In this document: piece after piece, positions 8,237 through 15,709 of the stretch
How the letters are laid out: the number at the start of each line of letters is the position of its first letter
Position numbering within the stretch: position 1 is the first letter of the stretch
DNA from: Affinundibacterium baiyunense
Lineage (GTDB): Bacteria > Pseudomonadota > Gammaproteobacteria > Burkholderiales > Burkholderiaceae_D
Reading direction: 5' to 3'
NCBI RefSeq assembly: GCF_018139645.1
Contig: NZ_JAGSPM010000004.1
Location: forward strand, 343,164 to 407,163
Length of the DNA: 64,000 nt
Position numbers and translations under genes: made by a program
The notes under the pieces: generated by a model
The model's database searches: none
The model's input: the letters and a program-made list of their open reading frames with translations, nothing else
What the model was told of the DNA's origin: nothing

Positions 8237-10372
8237 ATGCTGACACGCGTATTAATCGTGGAAGATGAGAGTATCGTCGCTCTTGATCTGCAACGACGTC
8301 TAATTCGACTTGGTTACGATGTACCTCGCGTCGCCGCTAGTTGTGAACAAGCGCTCAAGGCCATACAAGAAGCCATGCCACATATCGTCCTGATGGATAT
8401 CAATATTGCTGGTGATATTGATGGTATAGACACGGCGGCTCAAATCGATTTACCAGTCATTTTTTTAACCGCATATTCTGAAGAAAGTACCTTACAACGC
8501 GCCAAAGCCAGCAAACCTTATGGTTATCTGGTTAAACCATTTTCAGAGCGAGAACTACATGCGACCATACAAATGGCATTGGAACGCCATCAAGTCGAGA
8601 CCCGCTTAAAGATGAGTGAGAACTTGCTCGCTATCGCCTATGCAAAAATGGAAAGTGCGAAGCGTGAATTAGAACTCCATGCAAGCGAGCTATTTAAAGA
8701 AAAACAACGTCTAGAAGTCACACTTAATTCCATCGGCGATGGCGTTATCACGACCGATCACGCAGGAAATGTCACGTACTTAAACCCCGTCGCTGAGAGA
8801 AAAACTGGCTGGTCATGCGCTGAGGCGATAGGTATGCCGATCTCAAGAGTACTCACCTTAATCGACGAAGAGACAGGCCTGGAGAGTGTTTCACCAATAG
8901 AAACAACACTCAAAACTGGGCAAGTTACAGGCATGGCGCATAAGAGTGCATTAGTCAATCGCAATGGCAGCCGTTTTTCTATCGAAGACTCGACTGCCCC
9001 AATGTTAGACCGCAACGATCAAATTATCGGTGCCGTAGTCGTTTTCCACGATGTCAGCGAAACCAAACGTCTGGCAGATGAGATGACTTATCAGGCTACG
9101 CATGATGAGCTCACCGACTTAGTGAATCGCCGTGAGTTTGAGAAGCGTCTGCAAAAAGCGGTACAAGGTAGCGTTCTGCATCAACAGCAACATGCACTCG
9201 CCTACCTTGACCTAGACCAGTTTAAGATTGTCAATGACACCTGCGGTCATAATGCTGGCGATGAATTACTACGTCAGATCACCGGTTTATTGCGTTTAGC
9301 TTTACGCGCTAACGACACCCTAGCAAGACTGGGCGGTGATGAGTTTGGCGTGCTACTTGAAACTTGCCCACCCTATGTAGCCTTACAAATTTCAGAAAAA
9401 TTGCGGAATATTATTGGCGATTTCCATTTCAGTTGGGATGGCAAAACTTTCCCGATTAGTGTCAGCATTGGTTTAGTCAATTTTGGCGGACAAGAAGCAG
9501 AACGACAAGGCGTGCACGAGATTATGCGTTTCGCTGATTCCGCTTGCTACACAGCTAAAGATCTTGGTCGCAACCGAATTCACATCTATCAAACCGAAGA
9601 TAATGCCATCACAAAACGTCATGGTGAATTAGATTGGTATACCAAGATTTGCAGTGCCCTAGCTGATAATCGCCTAGCATTGTATGGACAAAAAATTGTC
9701 GCATTAAATCCATCAGTGGATGGGCAACACCAAGTACACGTGGAAATATTATTGCGCTTGATTAATCAGGAAGGAAAGGTAATTCCACCGATGGCCTTTA
9801 TTCCAGCAGCAGAGCGATATGGATTAATGCCTGAGATTGACCGCTGGGTGATCCACCACGCGTTTTCCTTTATTTCGAAAATAGCCGCACCTGAAAATGC
9901 GATGTTCTCCATCAATCTCTCCGGCGGTAGCTTAAACGACGAAAAAACACTCAACTATATTTACGAACAACTCGCGATCAGTGGTGCAAGGCCGCAAAGC
10001 ATTTGTTTTGAGATCACCGAGACCGCAGCAATCGCCAATCTATTAAATGCACGTGCATTTATCGTGAGTTTGAAAGAGAAAGGCTGTTATTTCGCCTTAG
10101 ATGATTTTGGCAGTGGTATGTCTTCGTTTGCCTATCTCAAACATCTGCCAGTCGATTTACTAAAAATCGATGGCTGCTTTGTCAAAGATATTATCAGTGA
10201 TTCTGTTGACGCCGCGATGGTCGATGCAATCAATAAGATTGGCCATGTGATGGGCTTAAAAACCATCGCCGAATTTGCCGAGAATCAGGAGATCATCAAT
10301 CAATTACAGATGATGGGAGTCGACTATGCTCAAGGCTATGGCGTTGGTTATCCTGAACCATTAACTAAATAA
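8237..10372 (+). CDS. REC-PAS-GGDEF-EAL response regulator (cyclic-di-GMP synthesis/hydrolysis)
   Basis: Domains in this 711-residue protein: receiver (1-120, phospho-acceptor D54 in VLMDINIAG, with LTAYS and VKPF), a short coiled linker, PAS (about 155-275), GGDEF (about 285-445) and EAL (about 460-705). The GGDEF motif is intact (366-370) and preceded at the right spacing by an RxxD inhibitory site (RAND). The EAL domain reads EIL at 503 and keeps INLSGG, ITET, DDFGSG, LLKIDG and AEFAEN, so both cyclase and phosphodiesterase activities are plausible. A GAGG site precedes the start. It lies 14 bases after the histidine kinase, so phosphorylation from that kinase is expected to set cyclic-di-GMP output. 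Confidence 0.93.
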   Translation: MLTRVLIVEDESIVALDLQRRLIRLGYDVPRVAASCEQALKAIQEAMPHIVLMDINIAGDIDGIDTAAQIDLPVIFLTAYSEESTLQRAKASKPYGYLVKPFSERELHATIQMALERHQVETRLKMSENLLAIAYAKMESAKRELELHASELFKEKQRLEVTLNSIGDGVITTDHAGNVTYLNPVAERKTGWSCAEAIGMPISRVLTLIDEETGLESVSPIETTLKTGQVTGMAHKSALVNRNGSRFSIEDSTAPMLDRNDQIIGAVVVFHDVSETKRLADEMTYQATHDELTDLVNRREFEKRLQKAVQGSVLHQQQHALAYLDLDQFKIVNDTCGHNAGDELLRQITGLLRLALRANDTLARLGGDEFGVLLETCPPYVALQISEKLRNIIGDFHFSWDGKTFPISVSIGLVNFGGQEAERQGVHEIMRFADSACYTAKDLGRNRIHIYQTEDNAITKRHGELDWYTKICSALADNRLALYGQKIVALNPSVDGQHQVHVEILLRLINQEGKVIPPMAFIPAAERYGLMPEIDRWVIHHAFSFISKIAAPENAMFSINLSGGSLNDEKTLNYIYEQLAISGARPQSICFEITETAAIANLLNARAFIVSLKEKGCYFALDDFGSGMSSFAYLKHLPVDLLKIDGCFVKDIISDSVDAAMVDAINKIGHVMGLKTIAEFAENQEIINQLQMMGVDYAQGYGVGYPEPLTK

Positions 10373-10389
10373 AACATAGCCTATAAAAA

Positions 10390-11781
10390 TTAGCAAAGGA
10401 TTGCACCAATTTTTTGCGGGTTGTCGGCTAAATCCTCATCACTAATGGTATAAACCGGCGCGAAGCCGCCACCAGGTGTACGGAAGTTAGTAGTTTGTCC
10501 TTGATACACACGCGCCGCTGTCCATTGTACGCGTGCATCATAGGTGTATTGGCGAATATCAAATTTCATCTGTTCGGGTAATGCAGGTGATCCCGAAATT
10601 CGCTGTCCCGGCGTGATGATGCTTTGTGCGATGTAATCAGCAGATAAAATTTCATCCCATACGCGTTTCGTTAATTTATCGCCGCGATACGTTGCACGCC
10701 CTCCATAACCGGCATTCGGTTTAAAAAACAAGTGGCGTCGATTTGCCCATAAACGCTCGGCTTGATCTGGACGCACAATCTCGGTACGTGGGATATTTTC
10801 TAACAGACAAGCTTGTAATTCGGGGCTCACGCCAAGTGCTTGCAATTGTTCAGGATCGGTCCAAATCGCTAAATTGGCCTTATCAGCGAATAATGCATGC
10901 ACTTGCGGATGCGGCGTTAAGACAACCGCATCCGCCAGATAAGCCTGTCTTAGCGCGTTCGTATTTGCTTGTTCTAGATAAAAATCAGTCAATCGGTTGT
11001 ATACCAAGTCGATCTTGATATCGCCTTGCCACAAGCGTCCTTCACGCCAAGTCAATTCTTGCGGCGCAGCGATTAGCGTATGTATGCCAGCGCGCTGAAG
11101 CAATTGTTGGAACAATAAAAATTCTGGATAGAGATACTGCTCAGTCGGCGCATCGTCGACGATCGCTATCACACGCAGTTCAGCAAACGAAGTATTCGCT
11201 TGTGCCTGTTGCGCCAGCGTCCACTCATGCCGAAACATAGCAACGATGTCTTGTTCAAATGCTTGTACAGTCGAACGATCGTGCACGATATCATCCATCA
11301 CCGCACAACAAGCTCGTTGGGCGCGTGCCAACACCGCATTGAGCATGGCGCCACCAGCGTTTGTATTGACCTCGATCAGACCAATTTTTTCGTCATGTAA
11401 ATGAAAGTCGTAACCGAAAAAAACACCCTTTGCAGCCTGCTTTCCATGTCGCGCAATTGCGGGCGCATTACTTAAAACCTTGTCGCGAAACGCTGGCATC
11501 GCCACCACAGATTCTATCGCTTGGATCACCGCAGTCATGGCGCTTTGCTGACTCGATGAAACAAATACAGGCTGCGCAGAGAACAGATGCGGGCAACGTT
11601 GTTCAATTAAGTCGAAAATCTCTGGCGCGGCGAGTTCCACTTTAATCGCCTGCTTTAAAGCCCCATCAGGCAAGCTCAAACAAAAGCATTGGCTGTTTAA
11701 TTGTTGTATCGCTTTTGACGCTTCGCCCTGCACATGACAGGCATGACAAACTTGGTCTGCTAGATTATCCGTTGCGTTCAT
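10390..11781 (-). CDS. Uncharacterised ATP-grasp-like protein
   Basis: This 463-residue soluble protein ends convergent with the upstream GGDEF-EAL gene. Its C-terminal half looks like an ATP-grasp fold: HLFFKPNAGYGGRATYRGDKL (about 355-375) resembles the lysine and Gly-rich loop that hold ATP, and EVNTNAGG (about 137-144) resembles a substrate or metal loop out of its usual order. That suggests a circularly permuted arrangement like the glutathionylspermidine-synthase-type group. An N-terminal CHACH motif (12-16) is a possible redox or metal site. The substrate is unknown. I do not recognise a named family and call only the fold. The DUF1801 gene follows upstream in the same direction. Confidence 0.6.
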   Translation of the reverse strand: MNATDNLADQVCHACHVQGEASKAIQQLNSQCFCLSLPDGALKQAIKVELAAPEIFDLIEQRCPHLFSAQPVFVSSSQQSAMTAVIQAIESVVAMPAFRDKVLSNAPAIARHGKQAAKGVFFGYDFHLHDEKIGLIEVNTNAGGAMLNAVLARAQRACCAVMDDIVHDRSTVQAFEQDIVAMFRHEWTLAQQAQANTSFAELRVIAIVDDAPTEQYLYPEFLLFQQLLQRAGIHTLIAAPQELTWREGRLWQGDIKIDLVYNRLTDFYLEQANTNALRQAYLADAVVLTPHPQVHALFADKANLAIWTDPEQLQALGVSPELQACLLENIPRTEIVRPDQAERLWANRRHLFFKPNAGYGGRATYRGDKLTKRVWDEILSADYIAQSIITPGQRISGSPALPEQMKFDIRQYTYDARVQWTAARVYQGQTTNFRTPGGGFAPVYTISDEDLADNPQKIGAILC

Positions 11782-11801
11782 TTAGATATGACTGAAGTAG
11801 A

Positions 11802-12185
11802 TTACAGGCCTTGATAGGCAAGCTTAATGTAATGCATTACATGTTTGTTTTTAATATCAGCAAGTGTCGTCAACTTGATATGTCGACGAAACTTGCCTTT
11901 ACCTTCCAATACACCAAACTGATCGGGTAAACCTGCGCCTTCACCAAACTCCAATGACACATGATTCGCATACGCAAAGATCCCGCAAAACGCCTGCTCG
12001 ACTGCGAACAAAATACCGCCGTATTTAATTTCTTCTTGAACTGTTTCATCGGTCGAATTACTTGCGCTGAGAATCTGTTGACGTAATGCTTGTACCAGCT
12101 CATAGCAAACTGCATTTGTCAGGCGCAAATCCTGCAAAAACTGTTCAACACGATTTTCCATGTCGTTACGATCTTGCGTTGTCAT
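11802..12185 (-). CDS. DUF1801 domain protein
   Basis: The 127-residue sequence has the DUF1801 (YdhG-like) layout: an N-terminal helix pair, EEIKYGGILFAVEQAFCGIFAYANHVSLEFGEGAGL in the centre (about 55-90), then a GKGKFRRHIKL basic strand. No membrane segment or signal peptide is seen. Family knowledge: members are small cytoplasmic proteins, sometimes compared with frataxin-like or iron-related folds, with no settled reaction. Its start overlaps the stop of the following membrane-protein gene by four bases (ATGA at 12182-12185), so the two are translationally coupled. Confidence 0.75.
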   Translation of the reverse strand: MTTQDRNDMENRVEQFLQDLRLTNAVCYELVQALRQQILSASNSTDETVQEEIKYGGILFAVEQAFCGIFAYANHVSLEFGEGAGLPDQFGVLEGKGKFRRHIKLTTLADIKNKHVMHYIKLAYQGL

Positions 12186-12652
12186 AAATCACTCCAAACT
12201 TGGCGTAAGCCTATAGCATGAACTGCAGCCAGCAACAAACAAATCGCAGAGCTGGTCCACCAAAAAAGATCACTATTCCCAACAAAATAAGGTTTTAACC
12301 AAGGAAATGCCAAGCCACGTGCAAGTAATACGATGATCAAACCGAGTAAAACCAAACGCCGCAATGGTAGTGCCATGATCAAACCAGCTGCGGATAAAGC
12401 ATAGGCGGAACAAAGCAAGAGCGCAATACCAACTATCGCCGCCATCAACAAGGGTTGTGTGTGACCACGACTCAGCATCGCAACAACTGCCTCACCGGCG
12501 CCAAGCAAACGAAACAAAGGCACACCCCAAATAAGACAAGCAAAGTGTAACAGCGCGGCGACAAACGTCATCGCCGCGGCAATACTTAGATAAAGATTGT
12601 AGGTCATTTGCATAGTCTTATTTGCGTAGTCTTGTTGGGTGACTAAATTCAC
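12182..12652 (-). CDS. Uncharacterised four-helix membrane protein
   Basis: The 156-residue product has four predicted membrane helices (about 20-45, 66-90, 93-113 and 127-147) and no recognised motif. The longest frame starts at a GTG; in-frame ATG codons at residues 14 and 16 are equally likely starts, since no strong ribosome-binding site singles one out. Coupling by a four-base overlap with the DUF1801 gene suggests shared expression. No function can be assigned. Confidence 0.55.
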   Translation of the reverse strand: MNLVTQQDYANKTMQMTYNLYLSIAAAMTFVAALLHFACLIWGVPLFRLLGAGEAVVAMLSRGHTQPLLMAAIVGIALLLCSAYALSAAGLIMALPLRRLVLLGLIIVLLARGLAFPWLKPYFVGNSDLFWWTSSAICLLLAAVHAIGLRQVWSDL

Positions 12653-12692
12653 TGAAATTCATCCACAGCGCGATTCTTGATTTACCGAAAAA

Positions 12693-13121
12693 TTACTTCT
12701 TCCCTTCACGCAATTTTCCCATTGCTTGCATCATTTCTTTTTGTATCGCCGGCATAATCTCGCCCATATAAACGCCAAATTTTTTCATCGCACTGGCACC
12801 TTCTTTTGATTCATAAAAGCTTGCGATCGCGTTTAATTCATCGGCCGTAAACACCTTGACCATTTTCTCTTTTGAGATCGATTCGAGAAATTCAATACGT
12901 ACAATACTGCGAATATCCTTTAAAAATTTCTCTCTTTGGTCTGCTGGCATCTGCTGCGCAAGCGATGTATAAGCATCCTCTAACATAGCCGACATCGGAA
13001 CACTTTTCAGATAGCGATCTGCGGCTTTCGCGCGTAACTCTGGACTATCTTGCGCAACCGCCGCCGAGGAAAAACTCGCGCACGAGAAAAATAAAGCAAC
13101 AATTAAACAGTTGAATTTCAT
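12693..13121 (-). CDS. DUF2059 family secreted protein
   Basis: The 142-residue product begins with a clear signal peptide (MKFNCLIVALFFSCASFSSA, cleavage near AVAQ). The rest is helical and matches DUF2059, best seen in the C-terminal part with FTADELNAIASFYESKEGASAMKKFG (about 92-117). Family knowledge: these are periplasmic or outer-membrane-associated helical proteins of unknown function. It stands alone between a membrane-protein gene and the DUF962 gene. The intergenic stretch on its 5' side is AT-rich, as a promoter would be. Confidence 0.8.
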   Translation of the reverse strand: MKFNCLIVALFFSCASFSSAAVAQDSPELRAKAADRYLKSVPMSAMLEDAYTSLAQQMPADQREKFLKDIRSIVRIEFLESISKEKMVKVFTADELNAIASFYESKEGASAMKKFGVYMGEIMPAIQKEMMQAMGKLREGKK

Positions 13122-13257
13122 TTTTTATCTCACCAATTAAATTAAAAATACTATTCTACCGATATTCAATTAAATAAAAAGTAAATTAACTGACAAGCAA
13201 AACTTATATTTCTTCAACTTAATTTGGCTTCACTGCACTCGGTACAATTCAAGACGT

Positions 13258-13614
13258 TTATTCCGCATCGATTGCTTTAAACGCTCTTAACCAAGCACCC
13301 GAAAAGACGAAACGTGGAAAATTAATCCACTGCTCTATCAATAATCTAGCAATCGCATTGAACTTGCTAGTAAAAGGAACTGGCGGCAAGGCTTCTATTG
13401 CATGACCACGTCCTTGCAAGATAAGCGAAAGCAGCATCAGGCCGATACCGACTAGCGCAGCAACTAATGAAGTCGCAATCAGACTAACGACTAGGCTTAA
13501 GTTTCCTAGCCAAAATAGCGGCACGGCCACAATATGAATCATCAAATTCTTGCGTGATCGATGATAGGAAGAATAGCTGTCCCATTGCCAGCGAATCAGT
13601 TCATGCAATTGCAT
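13258..13614 (-). CDS. Mpo1-like/DUF962 membrane protein
   Basis: This 118-residue protein has the DUF962 signature: an N-terminal YSSYHRSRKNLMIHIVAVPLFW block with histidines, two central helices (about 33-68), GRGHAIEALPPVPF, and a C-terminal helix. Family knowledge: yeast Mpo1 is an iron-dependent dioxygenase that shortens 2-hydroxy fatty acids; bacterial relatives are inner membrane proteins usually annotated from this. The His residues at about 18, 27 and 71 fit the expected iron ligands. An AGGAGG-type site precedes the start. Confidence 0.82.
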   Translation of the reverse strand: MQLHELIRWQWDSYSSYHRSRKNLMIHIVAVPLFWLGNLSLVVSLIATSLVAALVGIGLMLLSLILQGRGHAIEALPPVPFTSKFNAIARLLIEQWINFPRFVFSGAWLRAFKAIDAE

Positions 13615-13706
13615 AGTTTTGCCTCCTTATTAGTTGATTATTGGTTGGTTTTGTGGTGCGGGTAAATCAAATAAGTACCCATTTTACGATTAACATCGAT
13701 CTGCAA

Positions 13707-14450
13707 TTATTCTGGATCGGCGTCGAGCAATTGTTGCAAACGACGTTCGTAGAAATTCAGGAAATCTTTGGTTAGTGCGTAATGTTCAGTATCCTCATAC
13801 TTTACTTCTTCTATTCCGTTACCGCTAAACTGAAAAATTTTTGCATTCGGATAGGCTAGAAGAATCGGTGAATGCGTTGCAATAATCAATTGCGAATCAT
13901 TTTGCACTAGCTGATGAATTGCCGACAATGCAGCGAGTTGACGATTGGGCGATAATGCCGCCTCTGGTTCGTCTAAGAGATACAGGCCTTTACCGCGTAG
14001 CTTTGTCAACAAAAGTGCCATGAACGCTTCGCCATGTGAACGTGCATGCAGTGATTTGCCACCGTAACTATCGAGGTAGCCCATCTTATCCATATAAGTG
14101 GCGACATTAAAGAAACTTTCAGCGCGTAAAAAATAGCCATCGGCTGGTCGCTTAAAACTTTGCGCCAATAGCAAAACAGAATGCAGCGGAGAAATCGTAT
14201 CAGCAGTTTGAAAACGCACGCTTTTAGTACCGCCTTCAGCACTAAAACCTAGGGCGATCGCGATGGCTTCTAAAACGGTCGATTTTCCCGAACCATTTTC
14301 GCCTACAAAGAAAGTAACATCGGGATGAAACTGCAAGTTGTTGATTGCTTGCACTGCCGGCAAATAATATGGGAACTGGTCTTGATCAAACTCCGCGTCG
14401 GCGCGTATTGACACTTGTCGCAAATAGGGTTTCGCTTGCAGACTACTCAT
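13707..14450 (-). CDS. Stand-alone AAA/ABC-type ATPase
   Basis: The 247-residue protein is an SMC/ABC-like ATPase head without a coiled-coil insertion. Walker A is GENGSGKST (50-58), a signature-like SHGEAF lies at 138-143, Walker B is LYLLDEPE (156-163, D160/E161), and the switch histidine is H193 in ATHSP. A short charged C-terminal tail follows. No membrane segment or transporter partner is nearby, so a role in transport is unlikely. Relatives are annotated only as AAA family ATPase, and some ATPases of this shape act in defence or DNA repair. There is no nuclease partner here to support that. Confidence 0.82.
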   Translation of the reverse strand: MSSLQAKPYLRQVSIRADAEFDQDQFPYYLPAVQAINNLQFHPDVTFFVGENGSGKSTVLEAIAIALGFSAEGGTKSVRFQTADTISPLHSVLLLAQSFKRPADGYFLRAESFFNVATYMDKMGYLDSYGGKSLHARSHGEAFMALLLTKLRGKGLYLLDEPEAALSPNRQLAALSAIHQLVQNDSQLIIATHSPILLAYPNAKIFQFSGNGIEEVKYEDTEHYALTKDFLNFYERRLQQLLDADPE

Positions 14451-14577
14451 AACAGGTGCGCCTCAAATTAGGAAAGCAAGCACCTTAATGGAATACGTAA
14501 GAAAAAACAAATCGAATTTTAATATCGCTATCTAGGCAAGCTTTACATTGCAGATGAACGCAACAGATCAAAAAAAA

Positions 14578-15576
14578 TCATCTGACGGTTTCACCAGCAA
14601 TCAATATAGGTTGCCATAACACTTGTAGTTCTGACGGTGGCGTGCCGTTCTGCAAAGATAGCAGCATCTCTACCATTTTCTTACCTGCCAAATCGGGATT
14701 CGGTTGTTCTATCGTCGTTACATTGTAACCAGCCAAAGAATCTTCCATCTTGCCCCACACGATGATCGACATTTGCTTGCCGATGGTAACACCCGCATCG
14801 AGCAAAGCGCGCATCGCACCGACGCCAGCCATATGGTTATCGACAATGACGGCACTTGGCGGCGTCGCACTAGCAAGTAACTGTTGCATGGCAGCGTAAC
14901 CACCACGCCGGTCATTTGAATTATCTTTGAGGTATTCTGGATTCGGCTGCAAGCCTGCATCGCGCATCACGTTCTGAAAACTATCAAATCGCTGGCGCGC
15001 AAAATTCATTTCTAATGGCGCACTCATCAAAGCAATCCGTTGATGACCATACGCGAGTAAATGTTCGACCGCCACCCGCATACCGCTCTCGTTGTCGTAA
15101 TCGAACCATGCGTGTGGCTCATTGACACTAGTCCGACCATGGGCGACAAATGGCAAACCATGTTGGGCGAGATACGCGACGCGTTCATCATACAATCGAG
15201 TACGCCCCACAATCAAACCATCAACTCGGCGCTCTTTCACCATATGCTCGTAAGCACGTAATTCATTCTCTGGCGAGACTGGCGCCATGATTAAATCCAT
15301 CTGGCGATATTCCAATGCCTCAACCATACCACCGACAATTTGCATGAACATGGGATCAGCCAAATCATTCGCGATCAGCGCATGAATAATACCGATCACG
15401 TTGGTACGACCTGATGCCAAGCTGCGCGCCATCGGATTGGGACGATAACCAAATTGTTCAGCGGCCTCTAAAACACGTTGACGAGTACGCGCACTGACTT
15501 CTGGATAGCCGTTCAATGCACGACTAACCGTGGTTTCAGAGATGCCGAGATTTTGTGCCAAGCTTTTCAGATTCAT
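14578..15576 (-). CDS. LacI-family regulator of the maltodextrin locus
   Basis: The 332-residue protein has an N-terminal helix-turn-helix (SLAQNLGISETTVSRALNG, 4-23), a hinge helix (NPMARSLASG) and a periplasmic-binding-like effector domain (about 58-330). It lies directly after the GH31 gene in the same direction, with 133 bases between that could hold its own promoter. Family knowledge: LacI members with this recognition helix bind palindromes centred on CG, and two such boxes lie upstream of the locus receptor gene (27526-27570). Control of the locus with a maltose- or glucose-type effector is therefore inferred. Confidence 0.88.
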   Translation of the reverse strand: MNLKSLAQNLGISETTVSRALNGYPEVSARTRQRVLEAAEQFGYRPNPMARSLASGRTNVIGIIHALIANDLADPMFMQIVGGMVEALEYRQMDLIMAPVSPENELRAYEHMVKERRVDGLIVGRTRLYDERVAYLAQHGLPFVAHGRTSVNEPHAWFDYDNESGMRVAVEHLLAYGHQRIALMSAPLEMNFARQRFDSFQNVMRDAGLQPNPEYLKDNSNDRRGGYAAMQQLLASATPPSAVIVDNHMAGVGAMRALLDAGVTIGKQMSIIVWGKMEDSLAGYNVTTIEQPNPDLAGKKMVEMLLSLQNGTPPSELQVLWQPILIAGETVR

Positions 15577-15709
15577 GGTGCCAAATTCAGTATTGATGAC
15601 GACAGGCGACTTACAGAAAAGCGAAGTTTAATAGCATGCAGCATGCAGGACAAGGTATTTTGTCCGCGTCTTTGCAGATCATTAACTTCGCCAAATCAGA
15701 ACATCTTAA

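Noticed and set aside
13707..14450. Stand-alone AAA ATPase as an antiphage system
   Set aside because: No nuclease, protease or toxin partner is adjacent, and the flanking genes are ordinary; the ATPase alone does not support a defence call.
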